Assembly: GCF_025465275.1 (NCBI RefSeq)
Contig: NZ_JAODNK010000092.1
Span: 36,012-100,011 of the forward strand
Length of the DNA: 64,000 nucleotides
Direction: 5' to 3'
Origin: Nocardia sp.
GTDB lineage: Bacteria > Actinomycetota > Actinomycetes > Mycobacteriales > Mycobacteriaceae
Part shown: positions 51,593-60,817 of the stretch, piece by piece
Numbering within the stretch: the first letter of the stretch is position 1
Layout of the letters: every line of letters begins with the position of its first letter
Position numbers and translations under genes: made by a program
Notes under the pieces: generated by a model
What the model was told of the DNA's origin: nothing
What the model saw: only the letters and a program-made list of their open reading frames with translations
The model's database searches: none

Positions 51593-53005
51593 ATGGCGAT
51601 GCACCCCTCGACCGGCCGGACAGCCGCAGGCGACCCGGAAAACAGTTATAAGCAACAGCTTTCGCGGGCCCTGGGGATGGGGGAGAACATCCTGATCACG
51701 CTGTCGGCGGTGACGCCGGCTTCCAGCGTGTTCATCATCATTCCGTCGATCCTGCTCGCGGTGGGCGGAGCGTCGGTGCTGACGCTGGGCATCGCGGCGA
51801 TCGCGTCGGTATGCGTCGGCCTGTGCTACGCCGAACTGTCGGCGCGGTATCCGATCGCGGGCGGCGAATACACCTGGGCCGCACGCCTGCTCGGACGTCC
51901 CCTCGGATTCGCGATGTTCCTGCTGACCATGGTCAACGGGGTGCTGATCATCTCGGTCATCGCGCTGGGGACCGGCGACTATCTCGGCGTGGCGATCCCG
52001 AGACTCGGCGGTAAATGGGTCGGCGTTGCCGTCATTGTGGTGACAACCGGTGTGGCGCTGCTCAATATCAAAGCCAATGCCTGGGTCACGGGCATGTTCC
52101 TGGCAGTGGAGGTCGCGGCCATCAGTGTGCTGGTGTTCCTGGGCTTCCGGCATGTCGAGCGTGGTCCCGCGGAATGGTTCCATCCGCTCACCGCGGGTGG
52201 CGGCGGCACGGTCGGCGTCGGCATGGGCGCACTACCCGCCTTGATCCCGGTGGCGCTGTTCGCCTACAACGGCTATGGCGCGGCCGTCTACTACTCGGAG
52301 GAAACCAAGAACGCCAGCAAGACGATCGGGCGGGTCATCATGGTCTGCCTGGCCGCGACCGTGGCCATCGAAATCCTGCCGATCGCCGCCGTGGTACTCG
52401 GCGCACCGTCGATGACCGATCTGCTGCAGAGCCCCGCCCCGCTGAACTACTTCCTGACCGCGCGCGGCGGTTCCGCCGTGAATACCGTTGTGAGCGTGGG
52501 TATTGCGATCGCCATCATCAATGCGGTCATCGCGATCATCCTGCAAATATCTCGCCTCGTATTCGCCTCGGCTCGCGATCGCAGCTGGCCCGATCCGATC
52601 GACCGCGCACTGTCGGCCGTGCACCCGCGCCTGCACACCCCGGTGGCCGCCACCATCCTGGTGGGCGCGATCGCAGCGGTAGCCGCCGCGGTTCTGCCCC
52701 TCAACTGGCTGATCACCGCCACCGGCGCGGGCCTTGTCCTGGTGTATCTCTTTGTCGCCCTGGCCGCACTCCGCGTGCGCCGCATGGCGGTTTCCGACAC
52801 CTACCGCATGCCGTTGTGGCCGCTGCCGCCCCTGATCGTCATCGCCGTCATGGTTTACGCCGGCTACAGCCTCGGAAAGGATTCCTGGCAGCAACTGGTG
52901 GTAGCGATCGTCACCATGGCTCTCGGCATCGCGTACTACCTGATCTACCTGCGTCCCCGTGCCGCCGAACGCTGGCTGCTGCCCGACCCCGTCCACGAAC
53001 CCTGA
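51593..53005 (+). CDS. APC-superfamily amino-acid permease
   Basis: A 470-residue membrane protein from ATG 51593 behind AAAGGAGTCGG. It has about 12 hydrophobic helices; the first carries SAVTPASSVFIIIP, and later come CYAELSARYPIAGGEYTWAARLLG (the APC consensus GGEY) and FAYNGYGAAVYYSEETKNA. It imports amino acids or related compounds with protons. It is divergent from TetR and the P1 peptidase, a unit for peptide-derived amino-acid use. Confidence 0.9.
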   Translation: MAMHPSTGRTAAGDPENSYKQQLSRALGMGENILITLSAVTPASSVFIIIPSILLAVGGASVLTLGIAAIASVCVGLCYAELSARYPIAGGEYTWAARLLGRPLGFAMFLLTMVNGVLIISVIALGTGDYLGVAIPRLGGKWVGVAVIVVTTGVALLNIKANAWVTGMFLAVEVAAISVLVFLGFRHVERGPAEWFHPLTAGGGGTVGVGMGALPALIPVALFAYNGYGAAVYYSEETKNASKTIGRVIMVCLAATVAIEILPIAAVVLGAPSMTDLLQSPAPLNYFLTARGGSAVNTVVSVGIAIAIINAVIAIILQISRLVFASARDRSWPDPIDRALSAVHPRLHTPVAATILVGAIAAVAAAVLPLNWLITATGAGLVLVYLFVALAALRVRRMAVSDTYRMPLWPLPPLIVIAVMVYAGYSLGKDSWQQLVVAIVTMALGIAYYLIYLRPRAAERWLLPDPVHEP

Positions 53006-53108
53006 ACTGCCGCACGCCGCCGGGAATCCGTGATTCGCGTTCGGCTCGCGGGCCGTGTGCGTGGTCGGCCGTCCTCGAATGCACGCCGATCACCTAGCCT
53101 TCGGTCTC

Positions 53109-53549
53109 ATGGCAACGACTGATTCCGCGCAACGATCCGGTGAACTGGCACGCGCCAAGATCGTCGGCATCGCGCTCGAACATTTCGCGCGGCACGGCTA
53201 TCGCGGCAGTTCGCTGGCGCGCATCGCCACCGAGGCCGGTATCTCGCAGTCCGGTCTGCTGCACCACTTTTCCAGCAAAGCGGCGCTGCTGCAGGCCGTA
53301 CTCGGCGCCCGTGACCTACGGGATCTGGCGGCCACCGAGACCGATCTCGGCGATTTCGCCGAGATGGACTTCGACGGTCTGCTCGACTTCCTCGTGCGGA
53401 TAATGCGCAATAACGCGGCCAACCGGGATCTGGTTCAGCTCGCGCATCTCACCACAGCCGAGGCGACCGGTCCCGATCATCCTGCACACGAGTGGGTGGT
53501 CGGGCGGTTGAGATTCCTACGTACTTGCTGTGCCCCGGTGCTGCGTTGA
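53109..53549 (+). pseudogene. TetR-family regulator, C-terminus truncated
   Basis: A 146-residue frame from ATG 53109. The N-terminal helix-turn-helix (FARHGYRGSSLARIATEAGISQSGLLHHFSSKAALLQAV) is intact. The ligand domain (HLTTAEATGPDHPAHEWVVGRLRFLR) is normal to about residue 137, then gives way to TCCAPVLR and stops, about 50-60 residues short of the family length. The lost 3' end coincides with the shortened end of the convergent gene, so a deletion around 53515-53520 probably joined the two. Confidence 0.65.
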
Positions 53550-54180
53550 GGGTGGTGACGTAGTCGAACAGGGCTGCGGCAGCGACCGGGCCACCGGCGA
53601 CGACGAGCCCGGCCAGCCCGCCGACGCCACCGACCAAGGCCATGATCGGCAGTACGGCGACGACGCAGCCCAGGCTGAGGACCACGCAGGACGCGCCCGC
53701 GAGCACGACACCGACACCGATGCCGATCACCGCGCCGATGGCCGTACCGACCAGGCTGCCGAGCGAGGTGCCGATGCTGACCGCATTGATCAGGTCGTTC
53801 ATGGCCAACTGGTTCTCCAGCGGCGCCGCAACAGGTTTCAGGGCGGACCGGTCGAGCCCGCCAAGGTCCGGGGTGAGCTGCAGGGTGCGGCCCGCATCGG
53901 TGATCTGCGAGCGAATGGGCAGCCCCTGATCGTCCAAGGTCAGGGCTAGCGGTAGTGCGTCGAGGACCTGCCCGGAGCTGTCGCGAACCGTGACCGAACG
54001 CTGATCGTCGGTGAGCGCGAACACGCCGTTGTCGAGCGTTGCCACGACCGTGGTGTTGTCGAGGGTCGCGTGATAACTGACCGCGGGCGCAGTTGTACCG
54101 GGATCGGCGACCGCGGTGGCGGTGCCGACGACGCTCGCGGTCAGCACGGCCGCGGTATACGAGGCGAGACGGATATTCAT
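53449..54180 (-). CDS. secreted membrane-associated protein, altered C-terminus
   Basis: A 243-residue protein with a Sec signal peptide (cleavage near AVA-DP), a beta-rich domain (residues 30-115, SYHATLDNTTVVATL, VTVRDSSGQVLDALPL), and two to three Gly-rich hydrophobic helices (about 130-210). The pattern is common for Nocardia exported proteins of unknown function. After LNAAPGHSKYV the sequence becomes Arg/Pro-rich antisense of the TetR gene, so the last 20-30 residues are probably not native. Both convergent genes seem to be joined at one deletion point. Confidence 0.6.
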   Translation of the reverse strand: MNIRLASYTAAVLTASVVGTATAVADPGTTAPAVSYHATLDNTTVVATLDNGVFALTDDQRSVTVRDSSGQVLDALPLALTLDDQGLPIRSQITDAGRTLQLTPDLGGLDRSALKPVAAPLENQLAMNDLINAVSIGTSLGSLVGTAIGAVIGIGVGVVLAGASCVVLSLGCVVAVLPIMALVGGVGGLAGLVVAGGPVAAAALFDYVTTLNAAPGHSKYVGISTARPPTRVQDDRDRSPRLW

Positions 54181-54423
54181 GTGGGTTCCTCATCAGGATG
54201 GTGCCGGTCGTGATCTCGGCCATATCCGAGCCGTCGAAGTTCCGGTTGCTCGCACGTAGCAGGTAGTCTCGAATCGACGCCGGAGAGCGCCGGCGGAGGC
54301 GAGATGTACTGCCCGCGTGCGATATTCGACTGCGCGAAGAGGCGAGGCGCCGGTCTTGCAGATTTTCGGTATGCCAAATAAGACCTGCGATGCCACAGTC
54401 GGTATGCAGGCAGTGGTTACCGG

Positions 54424-54451
54424 CCCGCCGAGTTCGAATAGGTTCGGCGGG
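54424..54451. terminator. hairpin after GH3 remnant
   Basis: CCCGCCGA and TCGGCGGG form an 8-bp stem with a 12-base loop, about 40 bases beyond the GH3 stop. The rest of 54181-54423 shows no gene; it probably holds the promoter of the leftward secreted-protein gene. Confidence 0.45.
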
Positions 54452-54491
54452 TTCGGGTTTCAGAGATTCAATTTTTCAGAAGTGCACGGTG

Positions 54492-56510
54492 TCAGGCGTG
54501 GGCCGGTGTCACCTCCTCCTGATCGGTCGCGGTGACGCGGACGGTGGTGGACAGGCCTGGATCGATACTGCTGTGCCCGGCGCGGATCAGGTACGGACCC
54601 GGACGTGCGGACCATCGGCCCCGCGTCTCGTCCCATATCTGGAAAGTTCGCTCGGCCAGGGGGATTTCGACGTGCACGGTCTCGCCGGGGTCGGCAGTGG
54701 CCGTGGCGAAGCCCGCCAGCCGGTACGCCGGACGCGAATCGTCGGCGTCGACCGGTCCGGCATAGATCTGAACGGTTTCGCGACCGGAGCGGGAGCCGGT
54801 GTTGCGCAGGGTGACCCGAACCTCCCGCGCTGTCGCCACGATGTTCTCGTAATGCCAATCGGTATAGCCGAGACCGTGCCCGAACGGGTAGGCCGGCTGC
54901 ACGTCGTGTCGCTGCCAGGCGCGGTAGCCGATGAAAAGTCCTTCGTCGTAACGCAATACACCGTCGGTGGGGGTCACCAGGGATACGGGCACGTCTGCCA
55001 GGTGAGTGGGCCAGGTGGTGGGCAGTCGGCCGCCGGGCTCTCCGCGTCCGAGTAGTACATCGGCGAGTGCGGCGCCACCTTCCTGTCCGGGAAACCAGCT
55101 CACCAGGATCGCGGATGCCTCTTCACGCCAGGGCATTTCGACCGGCGACCCGGAGTTCACCACGACCACGGTGTGCGGATTCGCGGTGGCGACCCGCGCG
55201 ATCAGCTCGTCCTGACGGCCGGGCAATCGCAGATTCTCCCGGTCGAAACCCTCACTCTCCTGCGCGGTCGTGGTCGCGACCACCACGATGGCCACCTCGG
55301 CCGCGGCCGCGGCTGTCACGGCTTCGGCGATCAGGATGTCGTCGTCAAGTCGTGGTTCCTGCACGGCCAGAGTGAAACTCACACCCTGGATCGGTCCGAG
55401 AGCGGCTTTGGGTGTGGCGTTGAGCAGGCTGATCGTGACCGGGCGACCGGCCTCCAGATCCGCCGAGCCGTGCGGGGTCGGCGGTGCGGTCAACGCTTCG
55501 AAAGGATCGGCGTGCTCGGAGGTTTCCTGCATGCCGTCGAAGAGCACGCGGTCGGCGACAGTGAGCCGGAAGCGGCCGAGACCGCCGATGCCGAACAGGT
55601 GGGGTCCGGTCTCCTGTGGGGTGTAGGTGCCGGTGAATTCCACTGAGGCCAGGGCATCGAAGGCGGTCTCTCCGGGCAGGGTGGCATCGGTCCATCGCAC
55701 CCGTGCGACCGTGAGCGGCTGCTCGGCGAGCACCGCGCCGTCGTCGTCACGCAGGACCGCGCGGAGATCGAAACCTCTTGCGGTCAGATCGAATCCCTCA
55801 TTGGGATCTGCCCCGACGACATAGGTGAGCGCTACCTTCGTCGGAAGGGCGGCCCACAGCCCCTCCAGTGGTGACACGATACGGGCGGGGAAGACGGTCG
55901 CAGAGCCCCCGCCCAGCACCCGCGCATCACGTGCCGCCCGCCCGATCAGGGCGATACTGCCGACCGCATCCGGGTCCAGCGGCAGCACCTTGTTCTCGTT
56001 GCGAAGCAATACCATTGCGCGCGCGGCGATCTCGTGCGCGGTGGCGATTCCATCGGGCGGAACCGGTCGCGCCGACTCGGGCACCGCCGGTGCGGTATCG
56101 GCGAGCAGTCCTACATGAGCCGCCAGCAGCAGCACCAGGCGCACGGCCTCGTCGACGGTCGATTCGGCGACCTCACCCGCCCGAACCGCGGCAGCTAGCG
56201 CCGGGCCGAAGACCGTGAGCGGACCCGGCATGGCGATATCGAGCCCGCCCTCGATGGCGCGCACGGTGTCGCGGGCGGCGAGCCAGTCCGAGACGACCAC
56301 ACCGTCGTATCCCCACTCCCCGCGCAGCACCTCGACCTGCAAGTGGTGATGCTCGGTCATGGTGGGGCCGTTGACCGAGTTGTACGCCGACATCAAAGCC
56401 CACGGCCCGGCGGTGGCGATGATCTCCTCGAACGGCGCGAGATACAACTCCCGCAGCGCGCGCTGTCCGACCTGATTTATGCTCTGAGATGTGCGCGCTC
56501 GCGCAGAATT
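54492..56510 (-). pseudogene. GH3 beta-glycosidase, N-terminus deleted
   Basis: The frame encodes the C-terminal 670 residues of a glycoside hydrolase family 3 enzyme: VGQRALRELYLAPFEEII, LMSAYNSVNG, GYDGVVVSDW with the nucleophile Asp, a PA14-like insert (TGTYTPQETGPHLFGIGGLGRFRLTV), the second sandwich domain with WFPGQEGGAALADVLLG, and the fibronectin-III-like end. About 180-200 residues of the TIM barrel before RALREL, with substrate-binding residues, are absent. The first 45 codons in the frame are not GH3. It follows directly after the sulfatase stop, so a deletion removed its start. Confidence 0.75.
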
Positions 56511-56514
56511 CGAT

Positions 56515-57840
56515 TCAGTCGGAGGCGTGCGCCGAAGCCGGTTCGGGCCGGTCGAGCGATCGCTGCGCGGCGGCCTGCGCCAATTCCGCCCAGCGCTGGA
56601 CCAGCGCCACGGTCCGCGGCTGGTCCGGGGCATGCCAGGATACCGGGTTCGCGTAGTTCCGCAGCCGCCCTTCCAGATCTTCGGCCAGATGAGCGCGGCC
56701 GGTTTCTCGAAGGTGACGAGCGTAGGTGACGGGATCGTTGTAGTAGGTGGGGCCGGTCTGCAGCGTGGTCTGCATGGGATCGGGCAGTGCGCCCGGACGC
56801 CCGGCGTACGTGTTCCACCATTCGGCCCGCCGGGATCGCATGGCGGCGAGCAGTTCCGGTTGGGCGTCGAGCAGATCCTCGGTCAGATGGGGATCTGCCG
56901 TGACGTCGAACAACTGCCCCCATTCGGCACGGAAGCAACCGGGGTGATAGGTCCGAATGTAGAGGTGGTCTCTGGTGCGCACGGCGCGCTGATAAGTATG
57001 CGCACCGTGGCCGAGCACCAGGTACTCGCGTGACTCGATGCTCTCGCCCCGCACGGCCGCTGCGAACGATTCACCCTGCCAGCCCGCGGGTTTCGGCAGT
57101 CCGACCAGTTCGCACACGGTCGGCGCGTAATCGATGTTGTAGAGCAGAGCGTCATTACGGCGGCCCGCAGCGGGCAGTTCGTCGGTAACGCCGGGCCAGT
57201 AGAAGACCAGGGGCAGCCGGTGCGCGGGTTCGTTGGCGAGACCGTGTTCGGCGTAGGAACCGTTCTCCCCGAGGGATTCTCCGTGATCGGCGCTGACGAT
57301 GATCGCCGTCTCCTCGGCGATGCCGAGCTCCTCGAGCACCGCGAGCAGTTGCCCGAAGTGGTGGTCCCAGTACGCGATCGCGCCGTCGAAGCCATTGATC
57401 AGGTGCTCGAAGTCGGCGCGTGAGGCAATTGCCTCGGGCATATTGTGCGGCACCGGCGAGCGTCCGTCGCCGCGCAGTGAGTAGTTGAGATCCAGAGCGC
57501 CTCGCGGGCCGTAGATTTCGGCGTGGTCCGCGATGGTGTCGGCATCGGGCCAGGCTTGGACGGGACCGGATGCGGCCATCCGGTCGGTCCACTCCACCGG
57601 TTGCGTGTAGTCGGTGTGCGGTTCCCAGTAGGTCAGGTGCAGGTACCAGTTCTCCTGGTCGGCATGCCGGCGGATCCAGTCGATGGCCGCGCGATTGACG
57701 TCCGCGGCATCCTCGTCGCCCCAATTCGGCGTGGCCCGAATGGATTCGCGGAAATTGCCGTGGAAATAGTAGGCCCGGTGGCGTTCGGCAAACACCGACA
57801 CGGCCGCGGTGTGATAACCGCCGAAGTTCCGATCGCGGCG
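56515..57840 (-). pseudogene. sulfatase, N-terminus deleted
   Basis: The frame encodes about 440 residues of an alkaline-phosphatase-superfamily sulfatase from GGYHTAAVSVFAERH onward. It includes IVSADHGESLGENGSYAEHG (metal-binding Asp-His), LPLVFYWPG, NIDYAPTVCELVGLP and a C-terminal TWNTYAG-like region. The first 100-130 residues are missing, including the CxPSR formylglycine motif and first metal ligands, so it cannot be active. The break near 57840 joins it to a methyltransferase start in another frame. Confidence 0.75.
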
Positions 57841-57842
57841 GC

Positions 57843-57955
57843 CTGGTCACCTGCCGGACCATCGGCGCCGCATAAGGCTCGAATATCAGGGGCACCAGAT
57901 ATGTTTCATAGAACTTCGCCACCACCCCGGTGAACACGCTGTCATCGGCTGACAT
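57843..57955 (-). pseudogene. methyltransferase 5' fragment
   Basis: ATG 57955 opens MSADDSVFTGVVAKFYETYL followed by LVPLIFEPYAAPMVRQV, the typical N-terminus of a class I SAM-dependent methyltransferase. After about 37 codons the sequence switches to sulfatase coding in another frame. The SAM-binding core (expected ExGxGTG) is absent. This is the 5' stub left by a deletion. Confidence 0.6.
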
Positions 57956-58225
57956 GGCTCATCCTCTCGGCGATAGGAATTGCCCAGTCAGCTGAGCGTA
58001 CGCCGATTCGGTCATGTCGCCCGGGCTCGAACTCGGGTTATGGCCGACGCCGCCGACGATGCGGTGTCCACCCCGACCGGCGCCGAGCTCGGGTAGTCGG
58101 ACTCGGGCATCGCAGACTCGCTTGGCATGGCGAAAGATTTGACGCAACTGCGCCCACCCTCGCAAATGCTGATGTGTGCGCCTTGGAATCTGCGTGTGGT
58201 GGCAGCACCGGTGCGATGCGAAAGC
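57956..58225. other. gap without a recognised gene
   Basis: I see no supported gene in this 270-bp gap. Small leftward frames exist (57959-58165 and 58038-58268) but lack motifs and look like chance. It probably holds the promoter that once served the methyltransferase. Confidence 0.4.
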
Positions 58226-58897
58226 CTATGTGCCCAAGAGTGATTCGATTGTCTGTGGTGTGCGGCATGCCAGCTGGTCGTAGCGCACGAACGGCGACGA
58301 CACCACGCCAGGCGCCCAGACCCGCACAGTGAGATTCACGGTGGGTTCGTCGTCGATGATCGCAACGTATTGCGTGCCGGGCGGCAACTGCGCGGGCCGC
58401 CCGTCGTCATCGGCCGGATCCGGGACCAGGAGTTTGCCGGTGAGGCCGGCCAGCTCGGATTGGTCGGCGCGCAAGGGAATCCAGTTCGCGCTCGCACGGT
58501 CCGGGAGCGCCATCCCGGTGCCGAACAGTTCGAAGGCGCGTTCGGCGACGTCGGGTTCGGTCGCTACCGTCTTTTCCCAGATCGGGTCGGTGTCGCCGCC
58601 GAACAGGTGCACCCGGGCCGCACCCGCTACCTGGTCGAGCGTCAATACGACCGCGCCCCAGCCGATTTCTCGGCGGAATCCCTCGAGCAGATCCTCCGCA
58701 TCCCTGACCGCGGGGATGGCTGCGCCCTGCCACCGGGTGCCGTGGAACTCGACACCGTTGCTGCTCATGCGGCCTGGTTGCACCTGCCAGATCGCGGCGA
58801 ATCTGTCCCATGGCTCGGTGCCGCGTTCCCAGGGGCGTGGTGGCCGGGTCATCAGCTCTTCACCGAACTCGATCAGCGCGGGGCGGGGGTCGATCAT
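58226..58897 (-). CDS. hypothetical protein, 223 aa
   Basis: A soluble protein from ATG 58897 (58918 is an alternative, seven codons longer). It has no signal or membrane segments. Features are an acidic, Trp-rich N-terminal part (RPPRPWERGTEPWDRFAAIW), a central VLTLDQVAGAARVHLFGGD and a late QYVAIIDDEPTVNLTVRVW strand pair. No family is recognised. It lies downstream of a TetR gene on the same strand, 141 bases away. Confidence 0.6.
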   Translation of the reverse strand: MIDPRPALIEFGEELMTRPPRPWERGTEPWDRFAAIWQVQPGRMSSNGVEFHGTRWQGAAIPAVRDAEDLLEGFRREIGWGAVVLTLDQVAGAARVHLFGGDTDPIWEKTVATEPDVAERAFELFGTGMALPDRASANWIPLRADQSELAGLTGKLLVPDPADDDGRPAQLPPGTQYVAIIDDEPTVNLTVRVWAPGVVSSPFVRYDQLACRTPQTIESLLGT

Positions 58898-59038
58898 GCA
58901 GCCAGAATATGCACACACGCACCGAACGCAATCGAGCCTGTCGGCTCATCCACTCGATGGCGGGCCCGCCCGATCGTGATCGAAAGGGGTGAGAGGTGGT
59001 GGACAACTACGATCTATAGGTTTTTCGGGTCACCGGAA

Positions 59039-59683
59039 TCAGCGTTGTGTGTGAGCGCCGAACGGGCGGGCCGCGACGTGTGTGCGGTAGCTGCCGATGA
59101 GGGCGAGCGCGCCATCGAGGGCGCTGCGCAGCGCCCCCGGATCCCGGCGAGCCTGTGCGAGGACGAGGCCGCCTTGGAGGCTGGCCAGCGTGCAGGTGGC
59201 CAGCCAGGCGATGTCGGTTTCCGTTCGCAATTCTCCGGATTCGTACATAGCCGCGAGCCCCGCGCGGATGCTCGACTCCCAACGGTCGAAACCGGACGCC
59301 AGCACGGCGCGGATATCGTCGTCGCGCTCGCCGACCTGTCCGAGCAGGTTGGCGAGCGGACAGCCTCCTTTTCCTTCCCGCTGGTATTGGAGTGCGACAA
59401 GGGCATCGGTCCAGCGCAGCAACCCCGACCACGTGCCGAGACCGGCGAAAAGGTCTTGCTGGGCGTCGAGCACCGTGTCGTTGGTGGCTTCCGCGACCGC
59501 ACGAAGCAGATCGTTCTTGTCTTCGAAGTAGTGGTACAGCTGGCTACGCGATGCGGGCGCGCGTGCGCCGACCTCGTCCAGGCTCGCCCCGAGCGCCCCG
59601 TTTTCGGCCACGACCTCGAGGGCGGCGGCCACGATCCGGCGGCGGGTCAGGCGTCCCCGCTCGGTGGTCGGTAATGCTCCCAT
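59039..59683 (-). CDS. TetR-family regulator of peroxiredoxin gene
   Basis: A 214-residue TetR protein starting at ATG 59683; longer frames run into the operators. The helix-turn-helix VVAENGALGASLDEVGARAPASRSQLYHYFEDKNDLLRAV is canonical. The C-terminal TetR_C domain (GCPLANLLGQVGERDDDIRAVLASGFDRWESSIRAGLAAM) has one Cys in GGCPLANL, a conserved position in this subgroup. It faces the peroxiredoxin-like gene across a 107-bp gap with two near-identical palindromes. Confidence 0.88.
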   Translation of the reverse strand: MGALPTTERGRLTRRRIVAAALEVVAENGALGASLDEVGARAPASRSQLYHYFEDKNDLLRAVAEATNDTVLDAQQDLFAGLGTWSGLLRWTDALVALQYQREGKGGCPLANLLGQVGERDDDIRAVLASGFDRWESSIRAGLAAMYESGELRTETDIAWLATCTLASLQGGLVLAQARRDPGALRSALDGALALIGSYRTHVAARPFGAHTQR

Positions 59684-59702
59684 CGGCCCAGTATTCCCTG
59701 AG

Positions 59703-59759
59703 TGGACTTGACAGTCCAGTTCGGGGCATGGTCCTCTAGTTATTGGACTATGCAGTCCA
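59703..59759. promoter_or_regulatory. twin palindromic TetR operators
   Basis: TGGACT-N4-AGTCCA occurs at 59703-59718 and again at 59744-59759, 41 bases (about four helical turns) apart. They lie between the divergent TetR and peroxiredoxin-like genes, so they are the likely binding sites of this TetR protein, controlling both directions. Confidence 0.8.
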
Positions 59760-59790
59760 TTCAATCCGATCAACCCACCGTGGAGATCCG

Positions 59791-60447
59791 ATGTCACCCA
59801 GCATTCGCGAACAGTCCGACCACCTGAAGGCGGTTGCGGCCGAACGTCTTCCGGCCGATGTGGTCGCCGTGTTCGACCGCAGCATCCAAGAGTTCCTGGA
59901 CCAGGGAATCCCCGCCGGCGCCATCCAGGCCGGACAGCGGTTGGAGCCCTTCACCCTCGACGACGCCACCGGCACGCCGACCAGCCTCGATCAACTCGTG
60001 TCGGCAGGGACCGCCGTGATGGTCTTCTACCGCGGTGGTTGGTGTCCCTACTGCAATGTCGCGCTACGCACCTACCAGCAAGACCTGTTACCGCAACTGA
60101 ACGATTTCGGTGCTCGGCTGGTGGCCGTCAGCCCGCAATCCCCGGATGATTCCCTCTCGACCGCAGACAAAGCCGGACTCGAGTTCACGGTCCTATCAGA
60201 CCCCGGTAGCCGTGTCGCCGAACGGATCGGGATCGACTTCCAGCAGGCCGACGAGGTCCTCGCGGCCCAGCGCAAGATCGGCCTGGATCTGGCCCAGGTC
60301 AACGCCGAGGGCTCGACCCGACTTCCCCGGCCCACCGTCCTGATCGTCGACCAGGACCGCGTCGTGCGCTTCGTCGACGTCCAACCCGATTACACCGCCC
60401 GCACCGAGGTCGCCGACATCATCGCGGCCCTGACCAACCTGCGGTGA
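59791..60447 (+). CDS. peroxiredoxin-like protein (AhpC/TSA family)
   Basis: A 218-residue thioredoxin-fold protein from ATG 59791 after GGAGAT. Helical residues 1-45 precede the AhpC/TSA domain. The active site is YRGGWCPYCNVALRTY with Cys85 and Cys88, a CxxC rather than the single peroxidatic Cys in PxxxTxxC of true peroxiredoxins. LVAVSPQSPDDS and the cis-Pro segment RLPRPTVLIVD complete the fold. It may reduce peroxides or organic electrophiles. It is divergent from the TetR that probably represses it. Confidence 0.87.
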   Translation: MSPSIREQSDHLKAVAAERLPADVVAVFDRSIQEFLDQGIPAGAIQAGQRLEPFTLDDATGTPTSLDQLVSAGTAVMVFYRGGWCPYCNVALRTYQQDLLPQLNDFGARLVAVSPQSPDDSLSTADKAGLEFTVLSDPGSRVAERIGIDFQQADEVLAAQRKIGLDLAQVNAEGSTRLPRPTVLIVDQDRVVRFVDVQPDYTARTEVADIIAALTNLR

Positions 60448-60565
60448 ACAACTCCCAGACCGGGCGGCATGGTAGTCGACGCAACCGCGACCTATTTTCG
60501 GAACTCCGCGGGGTGTCCTGCTGAGCGTAGTCTCAGGTCGAAACTCGATGCGATTAGGAGAATTC

Positions 60566-60817
60566 ATGCTTCATATCTCATCGCGCCTTGCCGTCGTCAC
60601 CATCGCGGCGCTCGGATTGGCTCTGACCGCTACGGTCGCCGCTCATGCCGTACCGCCGCCGGGGACGAAATGTGAAGGCGGCAGTGCGGTATTCAATACA
60701 AATGGCCAGTGCGTGCCCAATGGAAGTACATGTGTTCTGACCGACGGGGTGCTTTTCGGCTGGACCAACGGCGACACTGGCCGCTGCGTGCCATACGACA
60801 TCTCACAAAGCTATTGA
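60566..60817 (+). CDS. small secreted protein with four Cys
   Basis: An 83-residue exported protein. ATG 60566 follows TTAGGAGAATT; an upstream start at 60548 is less likely. The signal peptide (LAVVTIAALGLALTATVAAHA) is cleaved before VPPPG. The mature part of about 52 residues has four Cys (CEGGSAVFNTNGQC, TCVLTDG, GRCVPYD), suggesting two disulfides. No family is recognised; secreted peptides of this kind are common in Nocardia. Confidence 0.7.
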   Translation: MLHISSRLAVVTIAALGLALTATVAAHAVPPPGTKCEGGSAVFNTNGQCVPNGSTCVLTDGVLFGWTNGDTGRCVPYDISQSY

